A stretch of 64,000 nucleotides of DNA from Aphrocallistes beatrix. Its lineage: Eukaryota > Porifera > Hexactinellida > Sceptrulophora > Aphrocallistidae. The stretch's first letter is position 1; every line of letters starts with the position of its first letter. Below are positions 11,591 to 22,891 of the stretch, one piece after another. The position numbers and the translations under genes are program-made. The stretch lies in NCBI GenBank assembly GCA_963281255.1, contig OY725492.1, forward strand, positions 4,963,571-5,027,570, written 5' to 3'. Under the pieces are notes generated by a model. That model did no database searches. It was not told the DNA's origin and saw only the letters and a list, made by a program, of their open reading frames with translations.

Positions 11591-14500
11591 ATGCATACTA
11601 CATATACGAATCCCCGCATTTCTAACCTTAAACTTAAATCCCGATCTTCCCCCTCATCTCCTGGCAACCACAAATCGCATAGGAATGCGCGCCAAATTCA
11701 GAGTCAACTAGACGCACTTCGAGCGCGCGAACGCTCCAGTTTATCGCGCAATTCAGCTCTAATATCTGACATTTCCCGCCTAAAACAGCAGGTAACACAT
11801 ATGAACGTATCATTCAACAAACTTGAGCGCGCGCGGGATTCCTATGACCGGTATGTGCAGGACTGTATGGTCACCTGGATACAGAAGGAATTCAGAGAAA
11901 GTGAAACTAACAATCCGGTTAGTTCCAGTTATAACCCGGGATCAGAGCATGCTGCATCAGCTGTTCACGTGACACCCACTAAGACCATTGGAATCCAGAC
12001 AACTGAAGAACACCTGTCTATCCAGGTCTCTGATTGGTCCATTTCTCCTGAGACACAAAGTCAGCTGATCCCGCCTATGCATTCCACAATGATGGTTCCA
12101 AATGTGAGCGCCAAACCACCTCGCGACACTTCACAGCGACATACTGCCCCATCTTCACAGAGCAAAACTGAAACTAGCTTTGTTCCACCAATCATCAATT
12201 TCTCAGATCTGCGCACCCCTATTGTTCCACCTGATGCCACTTTATTTTCTTACGACCAATCGAATTTCTCGGCTTATCCCGGTGCTGTATCAGCACTTCC
12301 TGAATCTCCTGTGCCACCTGGATTAACTTCACACCTCCCGAGACAGCCTATGCCATCCAACTCCACTCCGAGACTATTCTCCGCTGGGAATCCCGCATCC
12401 CATTCTATCCCTAACGTATCCATGATTCAATCTCAGGAAGGTGTCGTATATTCCCAACATTCTTACGGGTTGCCACAGCAACCAGTATATGTGGATGTTC
12501 CCAATTATCCACTAACTCAAACGCAACAGCCGACACTTAGGCCTATGGCACCAAACACTATACAACCACCTGCCACTATGCAACCGCCCACTTTTATTCA
12601 AGGACAAACCACTCTGCCACAAACCGGAACTGTCCAATACCATCCTTCAATTCATCTACCCCCGTCTAGTTTGTTTGGACAAAACATTCCTCTATCCAGT
12701 GCAGCTTTTCAAACACCCATCCCATTGGTTCAAACTACTATGCCACCAACTGCCACTATACAACCACCGAATTACTCTCAAGGACAGACCACTTTGCCAC
12801 AAAATGGGACTTTTCTTGACCATTCTTCGACACTACAGCCCCCAACCAGATTTCCAGCACAAAACATTCTCCCACAAAATCCCACTTTTCAACCTATTCA
12901 ACAGGGACACTCTGAACTGCCACCCAGTGCCACAATCTTCCCACCACCTATCCCTCAAGTACAGGCCACTCTGCCACAAACCGAGACACATGAGCCTTCT
13001 CAAGGCCGCGTCCAGCCTTCTGCCACTTTCCAACTCCCAATCAGTACTCAGCCACTAGACCACTTTCCTAGGAATGAAGTTCTCTCCGCTGAGTTTGCTC
13101 AAGGAATGCCACTGAGTGCCAGTTTTACTCCATCAGTAATGCCTCAGATTCAACCACAACTCAACACAGCTCAACCACCAATCAGATCTCAGGAAGAAAC
13201 CATCCTTCCTGGACAATTTCCTCTGCCACTTCAAGAGATAACACAACCGCCTAAAATAGAACAGACTTCTCCGACAACCCAACCACTTCACACCTCAGAT
13301 ATCCATACATTGTCTCCCAGATCAGGTGAGTCAGGGAGACACCAGGTGGCACAACCACTCCGACACATTGTGTCGCCTCCATCCAGCAAACCAGCCCCAC
13401 CTCCTCCCATTCACTCCATCCTGTCCCCTTCTAAACCAGTGTCACACCATGAGACACAATTATCACACTCTCGACAACCCAGCACACTTCCAACCATCCC
13501 AGAGCCAGAACATGAACTATTTGAAGTGGCAGCGACACATGAACCACTTCTTGCAGCCATTAACACCTATACACAGGTACCTCGCATTCCCAGCGCACAA
13601 GACTTCCCACTCCAATACCCAATCAATTTAGAGAGGAGAGCCACTCTTGATTTAGGCCAAGCCAATGAATTCGAGCTTAAGTTTTCTCTGAATCCCAGTG
13701 TCTCAATTTCTCCCACTGAAGACTCCACTGTTCTGCGACACAATTCCCGCTCTACGCCGACACTTGACACCTTGAACGATGGGGCAGTGTCTGAAGGAAG
13801 TTCCGGAAGTGAGAAAGGCTCACAGCTTCAGAGCAGTCGGAATCAGTTCGATCTAACAGCTGGAGCAGATTCGGAAGAAGAAGTAAGGCGGAAAGAGAGT
13901 CAAATTATGGTAGACACAGCTGCCGCTGCTAAACCACGCGCCACTGTGTCGGTGATCAGGAAGATTGGCACAGCCCTGAATGCCTACTGCCTCGACACAA
14001 CTGTTTCTGGAAGTGTGAAAATGTATGACAGTATTGCGCCCAGTGACCACATGAAAGGACAGATCGCGGAGAGTAATGTGTTGACCAATCGGATTCTCTC
14101 ACAAGCTGAGGCGCCAGATTCCAATCTGGGCAGCTGGGATGTCCAGACTTTAGGCGCCATATTTCTTTCTGAAATTTCGAAATATGTGAGTGAGAATGGT
14201 CCCATCTTGACGAATGGAATGTTGTCTCAAACTCGAGTTGACCTGGAGAGTTTCAATCGACTTCTACCAATCAACTCTCAGGATTTATGGCGCGCGATTA
14301 ACGAACACTTTGCTTCCCTGATTGAAGGCAAGATGTCAGCTGATGAGATAGGTGTCACTTTCACACCTTATCTGATGAAGAAAAGTTCTTCCAGTGAAGA
14401 CATCAAGAAGGGAACTCACATCCTAGTCTCTCTACTCAGTGAGATGTTTGATTTGGATGCGAAGAGAGAGAGCATTGTGGAACTGACTCAAGACTACAGT

Positions 14501-14953
14501 TCAGATTCTGTCAGTGATTATGTCCCAGAAGACAAAGGTGGAGCGTACCAGCTTCTACTCAAGACTATGGCCTCCAAGAGTGTCGACGAAGGTGTGAAAA
14601 GTGGCATCGATGAGGACACAGTGTCCATTCCGAGCTCCCTCGTGAGTGAGGGGTCAGCTGATGTGGATTTGGGTCTGATGGTCTCACCGGTTGCGCCTAA
14701 AAATAGCGACCAATCACCGACTCAGCTTTTGGAAGAAGCTGTGGGGGAGAAAATGGAGTCGAGTGATTCTGATTGTGAAGAAGAGTCAGCGGGCTACGTT
14801 CCTGACTTTGGAGGAAGTGGATCCATGTCTGATCGAGAGAAGAAGAAGAAGTTTGATAAATTCTGGGGCAGCGATCTCGATTCAGAATCGGAAGAAGAGA
14901 GAGTTAAGCCCGCCAAGAAGAAGTCTAGCTTGGACGATTTCGACTTTGATTAA
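11591..14953 (+). CDS. Large Pro/Gln-rich protein, possibly Kizuna-like centrosomal
   Basis: A single uninterrupted exon gives 1,120 residues from the first ATG. Residues about 30-100 form a basic coiled coil. About 130-640 is low-complexity, dominated by Pro, Gln, Thr and Ser in loose repeats such as 'LPQ-T-T', 'ATIQPP' and 'TTLPQ'. The C-terminal third is more ordered and ends in an acidic/basic tail with FWGSDLDSESEEE and a terminal DDFDFD. The coiled-coil start plus an FWG-acidic-DDFD ending resembles Kizuna, a PLK1 substrate of the centrosome, but this rests on tail similarity only. The 3' third and 3' UTR (14198 to about 15026) have been copied twice downstream as broken fragments. Confidence 0.5.
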   Translation: MHTTYTNPRISNLKLKSRSSPSSPGNHKSHRNARQIQSQLDALRARERSSLSRNSALISDISRLKQQVTHMNVSFNKLERARDSYDRYVQDCMVTWIQKEFRESETNNPVSSSYNPGSEHAASAVHVTPTKTIGIQTTEEHLSIQVSDWSISPETQSQLIPPMHSTMMVPNVSAKPPRDTSQRHTAPSSQSKTETSFVPPIINFSDLRTPIVPPDATLFSYDQSNFSAYPGAVSALPESPVPPGLTSHLPRQPMPSNSTPRLFSAGNPASHSIPNVSMIQSQEGVVYSQHSYGLPQQPVYVDVPNYPLTQTQQPTLRPMAPNTIQPPATMQPPTFIQGQTTLPQTGTVQYHPSIHLPPSSLFGQNIPLSSAAFQTPIPLVQTTMPPTATIQPPNYSQGQTTLPQNGTFLDHSSTLQPPTRFPAQNILPQNPTFQPIQQGHSELPPSATIFPPPIPQVQATLPQTETHEPSQGRVQPSATFQLPISTQPLDHFPRNEVLSAEFAQGMPLSASFTPSVMPQIQPQLNTAQPPIRSQEETILPGQFPLPLQEITQPPKIEQTSPTTQPLHTSDIHTLSPRSGESGRHQVAQPLRHIVSPPSSKPAPPPPIHSILSPSKPVSHHETQLSHSRQPSTLPTIPEPEHELFEVAATHEPLLAAINTYTQVPRIPSAQDFPLQYPINLERRATLDLGQANEFELKFSLNPSVSISPTEDSTVLRHNSRSTPTLDTLNDGAVSEGSSGSEKGSQLQSSRNQFDLTAGADSEEEVRRKESQIMVDTAAAAKPRATVSVIRKIGTALNAYCLDTTVSGSVKMYDSIAPSDHMKGQIAESNVLTNRILSQAEAPDSNLGSWDVQTLGAIFLSEISKYVSENGPILTNGMLSQTRVDLESFNRLLPINSQDLWRAINEHFASLIEGKMSADEIGVTFTPYLMKKSSSSEDIKKGTHILVSLLSEMFDLDAKRESIVELTQDYSSDSVSDYVPEDKGGAYQLLLKTMASKSVDEGVKSGIDEDTVSIPSSLVSEGSADVDLGLMVSPVAPKNSDQSPTQLLEEAVGEKMESSDSDCEEESAGYVPDFGGSGSMSDREKKKKFDKFWGSDLDSESEEERVKPAKKKSSLDDFDFD

Positions 14954-14955
14954 CT

Positions 14956-15224
14956 TTTTGATTTCTAGTACTTTATGACGTGTGAACTCTTTTGTTTATT
15001 GAATCCCGAAATATATTATATTAACTAAAATTATTTATTTGGGGAAATTTCGAAAAAACTAAATCATATTTACGAGTACATTAACAGAAGATAATTGTTG
15101 TTTACTTAGCAAAATAATACTAAATATAATTCGAAATATCCTTTTTTGCCATCTCTTCCGATCTCAATCTGGTACAGAGAGTTTAAAAGGGATAAAATCT
15201 ATTTTAAACATTGATCTAAATTTA
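14956..15224. other. 3' flank of the Pro/Gln-rich gene
   Basis: The 3' UTR continues to about 15026, as judged by conservation with the downstream copies. After that the sequence is AT-rich with no feature seen until the conserved NHL-gene upstream block begins. Confidence 0.45.
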
Positions 15225-15408
15225 GTATTTATACTCTTAGTAACTTGATCTCCTCTCTGAGTGTAGTATTCACTGTGCAGTATTTGTATGTGAATCGATA
15301 GAATCGAGTTGAGTTGAGTAGAATTGCTAACTGCGTTATTATCTGTTGAATAGAATAGTGAGACATCTCTGTACTCTGTTGCTAGCTGAGAGAGAATAGG
15401 AGTGAAGG
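15225..15408 (+). promoter_or_regulatory. Conserved upstream block of NHL gene 1
   Basis: About 180 bp immediately before the start codon is nearly identical in front of all four NHL-family copies (also 18965-19148, 22708-22891, 25162-25345). It holds GATCTCCTCTCTGAGTGTAG and GAATCGAGTTGAGTTGAGTA. Its end at the ATG and its conservation suggest promoter plus 5' UTR. No clear TATA box lies inside it. Confidence 0.6.
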
Positions 15409-16698
15409 ATGGCGACAAAAGATGTGTTATCTGCTCCTGTCACTGCATTCCCTGAGAGTGAGAAGCTACAGCGTAAAGTGAATGTGTTCCGTGAAGTGAT
15501 TGAGAGTGAGAAAATGATTGTGCGTCGAATTGGGAGAGAAATGAGAGAAGTTATCTCAAGGAAAGAAGAGGAAGTGATCCGAGAGTTGGACGCTATCTGG
15601 GACTCTGTGAGTGTCAGGATTGAAGAGAAGAAACAAGAAATCCAGAACAAGATTAGAGAGATAGAGAAACGCGACCAAGAAATGAGGAGAAATTACGAGG
15701 AAATGAAATCTCTGTTTCAAGGTATTGATCAACCTTTTGCGCAACCTAATTTTCCAAATATATCTAACGGAATAAAATTACTAAAAGAGAAAATGGACAT
15801 TCCTATTCCCTATGTGAAGGTAACGTTAAGATTAGATGAGTTGAAAGAGTCTATGAAGATAATGTTCAGCTGTGAACAACGATCTAAAGAAGATATTTCC
15901 TACAAACTGAAATGGAATAAAGATACCAAATATCAACTCTCTCCACATGGTATTGCGATTAACTCACTGAATGATAATATTTATGCGACTGATCGCCATT
16001 TTCTTCCATACAGAATTCAAATATTCTCAAAAGAAGGAGAATGGATTAGAACCTTGAAACACCACGAATTGATTAAACCAGAAAATATTCTATTTCTAAC
16101 TGAGTCAGTCTACGTACAATGTGAAGAGAGAATTGTTCAATTCAATGAATCCAGTGAGAAGATTGAAAAGTGGAAATCTTATGCTTTTCCTCTCAGAGGT
16201 ATTTGCACAGACAAATCTAGCATTTTTGTTGGTAACCGCAGAGCAATGAAGTTAATCAAGTTAACAGCTGACTTGACAGAAGAAAAACAAATAACTCTAA
16301 ACACTGAATTGTGTAAACAAGGTGCTACTGAGATCAGAGATATTTCTCTATCAGCAGAAGAGATCTATGTTTTGCTATCTGGAACAGAATATCCCATCCA
16401 ATCATTCTCTGAGGAAGGAACTCTAACGAGATGTGTGATTGGGAAAGATAGCATTGGAGATGCTTATCACTTCTGTTTAGACCAACAACTGAACTTGATA
16501 GTGTCAGACAGAGGAGAGAAGTGTGTGAAGATATTCTCTAACGAAGGAAATCTCCTCACAAAGTTACACAGACAACAAGGACAGTTCACTAATTTATCAG
16601 GAATAGCTGTAGATAAATTAGGCTGTGTTCTTGCTGCAGAGAATTATTCAAGTTGGGTTTTTAATCCTGTTTTCCCTACTCTTCATAAATTTTTCTGA
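15409..16698 (+). CDS. Coiled-coil/NHL-repeat protein, copy 1
   Basis: An intronless gene of 429 residues. About 15-115 is a highly charged coiled coil. From about 165 to the end there are six-bladed-propeller-type NHL repeats, recognisable from SPHGIAINSLNDNIYATD, RIQIFSKEG and a final LSGIAVDKLGCVLAAE. The layout matches TRIM-NHL proteins without RING or B-box, so ubiquitin-ligase activity is not expected; NHL domains bind RNA or protein. It differs from copies 2 and 3 in the coiled coil and first propeller blades but is identical to copy 2 in the last third. The role is unknown. Confidence 0.8.
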   Translation: MATKDVLSAPVTAFPESEKLQRKVNVFREVIESEKMIVRRIGREMREVISRKEEEVIRELDAIWDSVSVRIEEKKQEIQNKIREIEKRDQEMRRNYEEMKSLFQGIDQPFAQPNFPNISNGIKLLKEKMDIPIPYVKVTLRLDELKESMKIMFSCEQRSKEDISYKLKWNKDTKYQLSPHGIAINSLNDNIYATDRHFLPYRIQIFSKEGEWIRTLKHHELIKPENILFLTESVYVQCEERIVQFNESSEKIEKWKSYAFPLRGICTDKSSIFVGNRRAMKLIKLTADLTEEKQITLNTELCKQGATEIRDISLSAEEIYVLLSGTEYPIQSFSEEGTLTRCVIGKDSIGDAYHFCLDQQLNLIVSDRGEKCVKIFSNEGNLLTKLHRQQGQFTNLSGIAVDKLGCVLAAENYSSWVFNPVFPTLHKFF

Positions 16699-17169
16699 AT
16701 TCTTTTTATTGTTTCGTTGAATAATTCGTATACTTTTGATGTTTTGTTTTTCTGTATAAACAACAATATTATATCTTATTGGTTTAAATGTAGTTTCTTG
16801 ACTTGTTACCATTCTTTTCATGGTGCAATCCAATATATTATCGGCTTCCACCCAAGTCTGACTTAACTGGGAATGAGTTAGCAAATCCATAGTCTATCTT
16901 TGGAAAATTATTATTTACATTTCTACAGTTGTTAAGTAGAAAACTTTTCTGTCTTTATGTTTAAATCTAAATTTGTCTCAAATGAATTTTATGTAATCTA
17001 TTTTTATCGAAAAACATTCCTACGTATTGTAGCTGTTTACCCTATAGCAATATAGAGAAGTCGCACAAAAACGACTTTCCGAAAGTAAAAAACCCTCTAC
17101 AATATACAAACCTTGTGCAATAAAGTGAATTTATTTAATATAGATGGAATAGTTAAGCACTGTCGAGTT
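16699..17169. other. 3' flank of NHL copy 1
   Basis: No gene. The sequence is repeated without visible change at 20442-20912 as part of the 3,743-bp duplication. Confidence 0.6.
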
Positions 17170-17996
17170 GGTCCCATCTTGACGAATGGAATATTGTCTC
17201 AAACTCGAGCTGACCTGGAGAGTTTCAATCGACTCCTACCAATCAACTCTCAGGATTTGTGGCCCGCGATTAACGAGCACTTTGCTTCCTTGATTGAAGG
17301 TAAGATGTCAGCTGATGAGATAGGTGTCACTTTCACACCTTATCTGATGAAGAGAAGTTCTTCCAGTGAAGACATCAAGAAGGGAACTCACATCCTAGTC
17401 TCTCTACTCAGTGAGATGTTTGATTTGGATGCGAAGAGAGAGAGCATTGTGGAACTGACTCAAGACTACAGTTCAGATTCTGTCAGTGATTATGTCCCAG
17501 AAGACAAAGGTGGAGCGTACCAGCTTCTACTCAAGACTATGGCCTCTAAGTGTCGATGAAGGTGTGAAAAGTGGCATCGATGAGGACATAGTGTCCATTC
17601 CGAGCTCCCTCGTGAGTGAGGGATCAGCTGATGTGGATTTGGGTCTGATGGTCTCACCGGTTGCGCCTAAAAATAGCGACCAATCACCGACTCAGCTTTT
17701 GGAAGAAGCTGTGGGGGAGAAAATGGAGTCGAGTGATTCTGATTCTGAAGAAGAGCCAGCGGGCTACGTTTCTGACTTTGGAGGAAGTGGATCCATGTCT
17801 GATCGAGAGAAGAAGAAGAAGTTTGATAAATTCTGGGGCAGCGATCTCGATTCAGAATCGGAAGAAGAGAGAGTTAAGCCCGCCAAGAAGAAGTCTAGCT
17901 TGGACGATTTCGACTTTGATTAACTTTTTGATTTCTAGCACTTTATGACGTGTGAACTCTTTTGTTTATTGAATCCCGAAATATATTATATTAAAC
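17170..17996 (+). pseudogene. Truncated, frameshifted copy of the Pro/Gln-rich gene 3' end (copy 1)
   Basis: Similarity to 14198-15026 starts abruptly at GGTCCCATCTTGACGAATGG and runs through the stop codon into the 3' UTR. A 2-nt deletion near 17550 (AAGAGTGTCG in the parent, AAGTGTCG here) breaks the frame into two overlapping ORFs, one ending at 17559 and one ending at 17923. No start or promoter of the parent is included. It is expected to be non-functional, although the downstream frame still encodes the acidic DDFDFD tail. Confidence 0.85.
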
Positions 17997-18106
17997 TTCA
18001 ATTATCTATTTGGGTTAAGGTTTCTCGAAACTAAATCATATTTGCATTGAGAAGAGGCTTGTTAAGGAGATAATTTCCCTTTTAAACATTTTCTAAATTT
18101 AGTATA

Positions 18107-18741
18107 CACTGCCTGGACAATCGTATTGGAATACCATATTGCATTGCATCATAAATAATACTAAAATGAGTCATTTCTTTGATGCCAAATCAATAAAAGC
18201 ATGATAGCTACTGAAGATCTGATCAGATTCAAAATCTATAGACTCGAATTACTCAGTTTAGAAGTTTCCATTCATCAATTATGTCTATAGGGTCATTATT
18301 ATCTCTTGTGCCACATTGATCCAATTGTTCCCATACTATATAATGATCATAACAAGTAGCTAATGGAACAAGGTGATACATCCTTACTATTAAAACTCGA
18401 TTAATGTGTGTGTATGTGTGTGTATATATACGTATATCTCTCTGTAACGAATTGATTGAAGAAACTGCCAGGCGTAGAAAGCTGATTTTTGGCATGTGGG
18501 AGTCTTTTGGCTATGGCTCCAGTAAGTTCTGAGCTCAGAGCAAAATGTCGACTCATCATGGAAAAGATTCTAGTAATTACGCTTTGGAAGGATGCATCTA
18601 TAGGAAGCTTCTAGATTGATTTATTCGAGTGTATTCTAACTGTTTTTAATTGATTGGCCTCCATAGTTCAAACCACTTTATTATTACTCATGATGGAAAA
18701 CAACATGGCGTTCCAATGATTTTTTGACCATGTAGTCAGTG
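18107..18741. mobile_element. Tc1-like element remnant
   Basis: The left end CACTGCCTGGACAATCGTAT, flanked by TA, and the reverse complement of the right end (CACTGACTACATGGTCAAAA) resemble Tc1-type termini that share a downstream 'TTGGAA' word. Inside, 18431-18557 matches a repeat at 41771-41880. No intact transposase is present. An identical copy lies at 21850-22484. Confidence 0.5.
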
Positions 18742-18954
18742 CATACCTGCCAACTGTCCCGTTTTTGGCGGGACGTCCCGCTTTTTTCACTCTTCTATTG
18801 AGCTATTTTTACGAGTGTCCCGCTTTTACTTGAAATTTCCCCATTATGTCCCGCTTTTTTAATTCTATGTATAGTACATTTCTATTGCGTCCCGCCATGT
18901 CCCGCCAAATTCAACGCTGAGTCCCGCTTTTATCATGGCTCAGGTTGGCATGTA
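18742..18954. mobile_element. MITE with GTCCCGCTTTT motifs
   Basis: The left end CATACCTGCCAACTGTCCCG and the reverse complement of the right end (TACATGCCAACCTGAG) form inverted termini. Inside are repeated 'gtcccgctttt' words in both orientations. A second identical copy lies at 22485-22697 in the duplicated unit. Termini of this type are typical of hAT-like non-autonomous elements. Confidence 0.6.
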
Positions 18955-18964
18955 TATCAGTGTA

Positions 18965-19148
18965 ATATTATACTCTTAAGTAACCTGATCTCCTCTCTGA
19001 GTGTAGTATTCACTGTGCAGTATTTGTATGTGAATCGATAGAATCGAGTTGAGTTGAGTAGAATTGCTAACTGCGTTATTATCTGTTGAATAGAATAGTG
19101 AGACATCTCTGTACTCTGTTGCTAGCTGAGAGAGAATAGGAGTGAAGG
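18965..19148 (+). promoter_or_regulatory. Conserved upstream block of NHL gene 2
   Basis: Same block as at 15225-15408. Conservation begins near 'atactcttaagtaacctgat', directly after the MITE at 18742-18954. Confidence 0.6.
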
Positions 19149-20441
19149 ATGGCGACAAAAGATGTGTTATCTGCTCCTGTGACTGCATTCCCTGAGAGTG
19201 AGAAGCTACAGCGTAAAGTGAATGTGTTCCGTGAAGTGATTGAGAGTGAGAAAATGATTGTGCGTCGAATTGGGAGAGAAATGAGAGAAGTTATCTCAAG
19301 GAAAGAAGAGGAAGTGATCCGAGAGTTGGACGCTATCTGGGACTCTGTGAGTGTCGGGATTGAAAGGAAGAAACAAGAAATCCAGAACAAGATTAGAGAG
19401 ATAGAGAAACGCGACCAAGAAATAAGGGAAAAATATGAAGAAATGAAATCTCTGTTTCAAGATATTAATGAACCTTTTGCCCTACCAGCTTTTGCAAATG
19501 TATCCAACGGAATCAATTCACTAAAACAGAAAATGGACATTTCTATTCCCTATGTGAAGGTAACGTTAAGATTAGATGAGTTGAAAGAGTCTATGAAGAT
19601 AATGTTCAGCTGTGAACAACGATCTAAGGAAGATATTTCCTACAAACTGAAATGGTGTAAGGGTGAAAAATATCAACTTCATTCTCCACATGGTATTGCG
19701 ATTAGCTCACTGAATAATAATATTTATGTGACTGATCGGCATTATAATCCAGACAGAATTCAAATATTCTCAAAAGAAGGAGAATTGATTAGAACTTTTA
19801 AACACAACGAGCTGATTAAACCAGAAAATATTCTATTTCTAACTGAGTCAATCTACGTGCAATGTGAGGAGAGAATTGTTCAATTCAATGAATCCAGTGA
19901 GAAGATTGAAAAGTGGAAATCTTATGCTTTTCCTCTCAGAGGTATTTGCACAGACAAATCTAGCATTTTTGTTGGTAACCACAGAGGAATGAAGTTAATC
20001 AAGTTAACAGCTGACTTGACAGAAGAAAAACAAATAACTCTAAACACTGAATTGTGTAAACAAGGTGCTACTGAGATCAGAGATATTTCTCTATCAGCAG
20101 AAGAGATCTATGTTTTGCTATCTGGAACAGAATATCCCATCCAATCATTCTCTGAGGAAGGAACTCTAACGAGATGTGTGATTGGGAAAGATAGCATTGG
20201 AGATGCTTATCACTTCTGTTTAGACCAACAACTGAACTTGATAGTGTCAGACAGAGGAGAGAAGTGTGTGAAGATATTCTCTAACGAAGGAAATCTCCTC
20301 ACAAAGTTACACAGACAACAAGGACAGTTCACTAATTTATCAGGAATAGCTGTAGATAAATTAGGCTGTGTTCTTGCTGCAGAGAATTATTCAAGTTGGG
20401 TTTTTAATCCTGTTTTCCCTACTCTTCATAAATTTTTCTGA
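19149..20441 (+). CDS. Coiled-coil/NHL-repeat protein, copy 2 (chimeric)
   Basis: 430 residues, intronless, same architecture as copy 1. The first two thirds (for example IERKKQEIQN, INEPFALPAFANVSNG, WCKGEKYQLHSPHG, GNHRGMKLIK) are identical to copy 3 and differ from copy 1. The C-terminal end (HRQQGQFTNLSG through NPVFPTLHKFF) is identical to copy 1 and differs from copy 3. This is the expected product of unequal crossing-over between genes like copies 1 and 3, and it explains the 3,743-bp tandem unit. Confidence 0.82.
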   Translation: MATKDVLSAPVTAFPESEKLQRKVNVFREVIESEKMIVRRIGREMREVISRKEEEVIRELDAIWDSVSVGIERKKQEIQNKIREIEKRDQEIREKYEEMKSLFQDINEPFALPAFANVSNGINSLKQKMDISIPYVKVTLRLDELKESMKIMFSCEQRSKEDISYKLKWCKGEKYQLHSPHGIAISSLNNNIYVTDRHYNPDRIQIFSKEGELIRTFKHNELIKPENILFLTESIYVQCEERIVQFNESSEKIEKWKSYAFPLRGICTDKSSIFVGNHRGMKLIKLTADLTEEKQITLNTELCKQGATEIRDISLSAEEIYVLLSGTEYPIQSFSEEGTLTRCVIGKDSIGDAYHFCLDQQLNLIVSDRGEKCVKIFSNEGNLLTKLHRQQGQFTNLSGIAVDKLGCVLAAENYSSWVFNPVFPTLHKFF

Positions 20442-20912
20442 ATTCTTTTTATTGTTTCGTTGAATAATTCGTATACTTTTGATGTTTTGTTTTTCTGTAT
20501 AAACAACAATATTATATCTTATTGGTTTAAATGTAGTTTCTTGACTTGTTACCATTCTTTTCATGGTGCAATCCAATATATTATCGGCTTCCACCCAAGT
20601 CTGACTTAACTGGGAATGAGTTAGCAAATCCATAGTCTATCTTTGGAAAATTATTATTTACATTTCTACAGTTGTTAAGTAGAAAACTTTTCTGTCTTTA
20701 TGTTTAAATCTAAATTTGTCTCAAATGAATTTTATGTAATCTATTTTTATCGAAAAACATTCCTACGTATTGTAGCTGTTTACCCTATAGCAATATAGAG
20801 AAGTCGCACAAAAACGACTTTCCGAAAGTAAAAAACCCTCTACAATATACAAACCTTGTGCAATAAAGTGAATTTATTTAATATAGATGGAATAGTTAAG
20901 CACTGTCGAGTT

Positions 20913-21739
20913 GGTCCCATCTTGACGAATGGAATATTGTCTCAAACTCGAGCTGACCTGGAGAGTTTCAATCGACTCCTACCAATCAACTCTCAGGATT
21001 TGTGGCCCGCGATTAACGAGCACTTTGCTTCCTTGATTGAAGGTAAGATGTCAGCTGATGAGATAGGTGTCACTTTCACACCTTATCTGATGAAGAGAAG
21101 TTCTTCCAGTGAAGACATCAAGAAGGGAACTCACATCCTAGTCTCTCTACTCAGTGAGATGTTTGATTTGGATGCGAAGAGAGAGAGCATTGTGGAACTG
21201 ACTCAAGACTACAGTTCAGATTCTGTCAGTGATTATGTCCCAGAAGACAAAGGTGGAGCGTACCAGCTTCTACTCAAGACTATGGCCTCTAAGTGTCGAT
21301 GAAGGTGTGAAAAGTGGCATCGATGAGGACATAGTGTCCATTCCGAGCTCCCTCGTGAGTGAGGGATCAGCTGATGTGGATTTGGGTCTGATGGTCTCAC
21401 CGGTTGCGCCTAAAAATAGCGACCAATCACCGACTCAGCTTTTGGAAGAAGCTGTGGGGGAGAAAATGGAGTCGAGTGATTCTGATTCTGAAGAAGAGCC
21501 AGCGGGCTACGTTTCTGACTTTGGAGGAAGTGGATCCATGTCTGATCGAGAGAAGAAGAAGAAGTTTGATAAATTCTGGGGCAGCGATCTCGATTCAGAA
21601 TCGGAAGAAGAGAGAGTTAAGCCCGCCAAGAAGAAGTCTAGCTTGGACGATTTCGACTTTGATTAACTTTTTGATTTCTAGCACTTTATGACGTGTGAAC
21701 TCTTTTGTTTATTGAATCCCGAAATATATTATATTAAAC
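20913..21739 (+). pseudogene. Truncated, frameshifted copy of the Pro/Gln-rich gene 3' end (copy 2)
   Basis: Identical, as far as can be seen, to 17170-17996 including the same 2-nt deletion, so it was made by the tandem duplication and not by a second copying event from the parent gene. Confidence 0.85.
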
Positions 21740-22707
21740 TTCAATTATCTATTTGGGTTAAGGTTTCTCGAAACTAAATCATATTTGCATTGAGAAGAGG
21801 CTTGTTAAGGAGATAATTTCCCTTTTAAACATTTTCTAAATTTAGTATACACTGCCTGGACAATCGTATTGGAATACCATATTGCATTGCATCATAAATA
21901 ATACTAAAATGAGTCATTTCTTTGATGCCAAATCAATAAAAGCATGATAGCTACTGAAGATCTGATCAGATTCAAAATCTATAGACTCGAATTACTCAGT
22001 TTAGAAGTTTCCATTCATCAATTATGTCTATAGGGTCATTATTATCTCTTGTGCCACATTGATCCAATTGTTCCCATACTATATAATGATCATAACAAGT
22101 AGCTAATGGAACAAGGTGATACATCCTTACTATTAAAACTCGATTAATGTGTGTGTATGTGTGTGTATATATACGTATATCTCTCTGTAACGAATTGATT
22201 GAAGAAACTGCCAGGCGTAGAAAGCTGATTTTTGGCATGTGGGAGTCTTTTGGCTATGGCTCCAGTAAGTTCTGAGCTCAGAGCAAAATGTCGACTCATC
22301 ATGGAAAAGATTCTAGTAATTACGCTTTGGAAGGATGCATCTATAGGAAGCTTCTAGATTGATTTATTCGAGTGTATTCTAACTGTTTTTAATTGATTGG
22401 CCTCCATAGTTCAAACCACTTTATTATTACTCATGATGGAAAACAACATGGCGTTCCAATGATTTTTTGACCATGTAGTCAGTGCATACCTGCCAACTGT
22501 CCCGTTTTTGGCGGGACGTCCCGCTTTTTTCACTCTTCTATTGAGCTATTTTTACGAGTGTCCCGCTTTTACTTGAAATTTCCCCATTATGTCCCGCTTT
22601 TTTAATTCTATGTATAGTACATTTCTATTGCGTCCCGCCATGTCCCGCCAAATTCAACGCTGAGTCCCGCTTTTATCATGGCTCAGGTTGGCATGTATAT
22701 CAGTGTA
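21740..22707. other. Duplicate of 17997-18964 (transposon remnants)
   Basis: This carries the second copies of the Tc1-like remnant and the GTCCCGCTTTT MITE. No gene is supported. Confidence 0.7.
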
Positions 22708-22891
22708 ATATTATACTCTTAAGTAACCTGATCTCCTCTCTGAGTGTAGTATTCACTGTGCAGTATTTGTATGTGAATCGATAGAATCGAGTTGAGTTGA
22801 GTAGAATTGCTAACTGCGTTATTATCTGTTGAATAGAATAGTGAGACATCTCTGTACTCTGTTGCTAGCTGAGAGAGAATAGGAGTGAAGG
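22708..22891 (+). promoter_or_regulatory. Conserved upstream block of NHL gene 3
   Basis: Same conserved block as before the other NHL copies, ending at the start codon. Confidence 0.6.
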
